Below are positions 60,891 through 64,000 of a stretch of DNA of 64,000 bases, piece after piece. This DNA is from Taxillus chinensis (taxonomy: Eukaryota > Streptophyta > Magnoliopsida > Santalales > Loranthaceae). Location of the stretch: NCBI GenBank assembly GCA_023512835.1, contig CM042087.1, positions 45,304,249-45,368,248 on the forward strand, given 5' to 3'. The notes under the pieces were generated by a model that had not been told where the DNA came from, did not search any database, and saw only the letters and a program-made list of their open reading frames with translations. Made by a program: the position numbers and the translations under genes. The number at the start of each line of letters is the position of its first letter. Within the stretch, counting starts at the first letter, position 1.

Positions 60891-63800
60891 GTAAAATATC
60901 ACATCTCTTTGAAGAATCACATGTTTTAAAGATATAATATATATGAGGGGAGGGTTGTAAATTGTGTGGAAAAATCTTTATGAGTGCGCAAAAGGGTGTA
61001 CAAGATGCCAAACTCCATCAGCTTAATTAACCTTCCAAACCTGTGTGGCTTTCAAGTTATTCACTCAAGATAAGCCTTATTATTACGTTAAAGACTAATG
61101 ATCTATTCTAAAGAGAGAACAAGTGATGAATACATTTTATGTTTATACTTTGGGATGATTTGGGCTAATAATCCTCCCCTATTTATACAAAGACCTTCCT
61201 CCTAGATTTTATACACTTTTCTCTTCTGTGTACTTCTATACAATTTCCTTGAGGCATTTAATATGGACAATTTTCTACCACATTAAATGTTAAACTGATT
61301 TACAGGAAAGAGTTAGAATCTATTAAAATCATATATTCTAGAGAAAGTATAGAAATGAGGAAGCTTCTAGAATGTCTTATTTTCCAAGCATCTTGAATTC
61401 TATTGAAACTGTTCCATTTACACATCATTGTGAGCACCAAATCATTGCCTACTTATTGACCTCCACATTCCTGCTACACTGGCTGTACTCATGTTTTCTG
61501 TGCAACATTTGTGACATTTTCAACTGCCCAAGTTTTTGACATCCCTACTGTAATGGTTGTTCAGTCCCTGTATTGCTTGATGTTGAGGACATCCTTTTCA
61601 CTTTCTAGTCTGTTTTCTATTCATCAATATCTTTGTTACTGGTTGGGTGACTTTCACATATAAGTCCTTTGCATGGCCCATTGATGCTACATTATATTAA
61701 ATTTTGATGACAACTTTTGCATTCGACTTCACCATTACTTTGTGTTCTTTGCACTTGCATTTTGTTGGTATACCCCATGGTCTATCCGTTGTGGTATCTG
61801 TGCATTTCTTAGCACCATGGATGTCCCATGTAGGCACTTACAATACTGATTGAGGGTCCCCAAACTGCTAGTCCCCCATTCGTGATTCCTCTGGCGAGTT
61901 GCATAGCTTAGAGCGCCTTTGGTTTGACTTGACATTTCGACCCATTGTTGCTACCATGCATGCTACATCATTTATTTTTTTTTGCTTATGCCTTCACCTT
62001 GTCCATAAACTCACTGGCAAGGACAAGTGGATAATCATCCAAGGGAATAGATTTGGGATCTATCATTCCCTTCCATTTGATGACACGTAGCCTCACACTT
62101 GGTTCTAGATCATGGATTGGCTTGGCTTTATGAGTTTACGGCCTTAAGCATTACATTACATTCTTGTGTGCTACCTTGAAGATCAAGTCTCTTTGCCTCC
62201 TCCCGTAAGACAAAATCGTGGGTTGCCCTCGTGTCAACCTAAGCTTGGTTGGCGCATGAACCAATATTTACGTTAAATTCCCCTCAAAATTAGTTAGAGA
62301 TTATAGGGATTATTGTTTCTACTTTTGGTATAATGTAATAAAAAGAATCTGGTCATAAAACCAGATCTCTCTTTATTTTCTTTCCCTTAATCAGTGGAGG
62401 GTTTTCCTTCATTAATTAGAGTAGTCCCTAAATAGTTGCTGGAAAATTTGGCAGTCTCTTCTATAAAAACGTATACCCTGTTTATTCAATTAATAAGAAG
62501 CTTCCTCTCTCAAATGATCAAGTCTTTAATTAAATGCTTATTTTCCATTACATTTATTGTATTAAGAAATCAGTGTCCCTATCTAGGTTGATTCTTGTGC
62601 AGACTCTCCCATAGTTTCTTCCTCTAACTTGGTTTCCAATGCAATGAGCTTGTCTTTTTCTGACATTGATGCACCTAGTGAGGGCCTTCATAGGAGCTTA
62701 TGTGAAGGCAGTCAATGGACTATCTTTTCATTCACTACCCTTATGCCTGGGTGTTATGGAATATGGTTTTGGGATTGTTTGGCCTTAATTGGATGATACT
62801 TTCGACTTTTTTTGCTCGATTTTTGTGTTGGCTAGGGGGTCTGGGAGACATTTGGTAATTTAGCGAGTTGTCTCTCATTGTATTATTTGGAGCCATTGGT
62901 GTGAGTGGAATGCATGGTTGTTCGAGAATTGTGAGTAGAGGAGCTTAAACTTTTTTTCTTTTCCTCTATGTGTGGGATTGGATGTTTGTTACAGGTTGTG
63001 ATTAGTTTTCTTGGATTTTTGATGTCACCTTCTTCGTGGCTTTAATATATACATTAAGGAAAGAAGAAAAATGGTTGTAGTCTTGATCTTTTTGAACCCT
63101 CAATTGATAGAGATTGTCTTGCTCTCCACTGTTTTGCACTAAATCAAGTCCTCTCTCAGCACCTTTATCCCCTCTTAAAGAGCTTCTTTGTTGGCATGAG
63201 CCCCATTGACATTGTGTGGGGTTCTTTCCCAAGGATATGCAAACAAGAATTGAGAAGTCCTTGCATCTTTTTCTTATGATTGATGGGTGCATATTTGTCA
63301 AGTATGTTACGAATGTTTGCCACAACTAGCTGCACTATGTAGTTGAGTATCCATGGATGATTGGATATCCTTTTTCTTTACCCTCCCTTATTTGGAGGGA
63401 GATTCATTGTTGTTTTGACATGTTATCTGATAAGAATGCCCCCAGTTGTGTTTGAATCTTCAACTATTATTCAAGAAATCTGACCCTAATAATAATAGTT
63501 GGTAGGTTAATATTCTGACTTCATGCTGCTCTCAAGTTTTTTTTTTTTTTTTTTCTAAAAGATAAGTCTTACTACTAGTTGGAAGGCTAATGATCTATAC
63601 AGCTCTTGGATGGTTCAAAGGCTAAGACACAATCTAGTTCTTATAATTATTCTCTCGGATGTTTTGGATAAATGAATTGCTCTCATATTTATATAAATAC
63701 TTTAATTCTAGATTTCTTTATATTTTAGGTCATTCTATACAATTTTATAGAAAAACATTTAATATGTACAATTCTAAAGCACAGTATATGGGGAATTATT

Positions 63801-64000
63801 AACTATTAGAGTTCTATAACATTAAAAGAGTAATATAATTCAGTATAATAATACATTCTAGAGAAGTGAGAAGTTTTTAGGATTCACCTTCTCCAAATTT
63901 TTAGAATTCACCATTCACATATTAATCTATCGAGGTTTGAAAATGTTTTGGTGAGTTTAGGGTTAAGTAATTGATAAAATTGTTTAACAAGATTTGGCTG
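60891..64000. other. Intron after WDR11 exon 9, repeat-filled
   Basis: This is at least 3.1 kb of intron running to the window end. Two diverged direct repeats (about 61080-61390 and 63560-63910) share ATTTATA, CTTCTATACAATTT/CATTCTATACAATTTT, CATTTAATATG-ACAATT and ATTCTAGAGAA, and look like old LTRs. Between them lie an LTR-like stretch at about 62290-62600 (TATAAAAACGTATACC, then TTCAATTAATAAGAAG) and a LINE relic. Open frames on the minus strand at 61735-61935 and 63002-63325 have no motif that I recognise. Confidence 0.5.
62650..62960 (+). mobile_element. LINE 3' relic in WDR11 intron
   Basis: Broken frames give LMPGCYGIWFWDCLALIG and later RVVSHCIIWSHWCEWNAWLF, then ENCE, matching the end of plant LINE ORF2 (the WRAIPHCIMWCLWRERNAR-type tail). 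It resembles the end of the LINE relic at 56250-56530 but is a separate, shorter copy. Confidence 0.65.

Overview
This is nuclear DNA from a flowering plant, most likely a dicot and perhaps woody. The genes are split by short GT-AG introns in AT-rich surroundings, and their products belong to plant-only families: a YABBY factor, a thylakoid lumen protein, a GH17 beta-1,3-glucanase and a phytocyanin. The intergenic DNA is full of small inverted-repeat transposons, LINE debris and long (GA)n microsatellites. I cannot name the species. I see no tRNA, rRNA, CRISPR or bacterial feature.

Layout. 1-6458 has no recognisable gene. 6459-9873 (minus) is a complete seven-exon YABBY gene of the YAB5 type, with CT-rich DNA, a poly-G run and an 18-bp palindrome upstream. 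10110-14095 is intergenic and carries a hAT-type MITE. 14096-16225 (plus) is a complete four-exon gene for the thylakoid lumenal 16.5 kDa protein (MPH2 type), one intron of which appears to be GC-AG. 16226-24798 is intergenic with a textbook hAT MITE, a 91-bp GA tract and several AT-rich repeats. 24799-28836 (plus) is a GH17 glucan endo-1,3-beta-glucosidase with a hydrophobic C-terminal tail and a SINE in its last intron. 28837-37576 is repeat-rich, with a PIF/Harbinger-like MITE and one unassigned exon-like GC-rich block. 37577-39265 (plus) is a two-exon stellacyanin-type phytocyanin. 39266-44450 holds a LINE ORF1 relic and AT-rich DNA. 44531-46230 (minus) is a four-exon KIX-domain protein ending in an LxLxL (EAR-like) motif. 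46231-51135 holds LTR-type DNA and a RETICULATA-like pseudogene fragment. 51136 to the window end (plus) is the 5' part of a WDR11-like WD40 gene: nine exons, about 760 codons, with introns swollen by LINE and MITE insertions and the 3' part lying outside.

The genes do not form a functional cluster. They are independent plant genes for leaf polarity, photosystem II maintenance, cell-wall callose turnover, an apoplastic copper protein, a probable transcriptional co-regulator and Golgi/endosome trafficking. YABBY and MPH2 are divergent, as are the KIX and WDR11 genes. The window shows no clear new biological system. The observations most worth checking are the GC-AG intron, three hAT MITEs with exact 8-bp target duplications, the possible frameshift at the KIX protein C-terminus, two hydrophobic endings of the glucanase, and the RETICULATA-like pseudogene cut by an LTR edge. 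All gene models were assembled by eye from reading frame, splice sites and remembered family sequences; no database search was possible.
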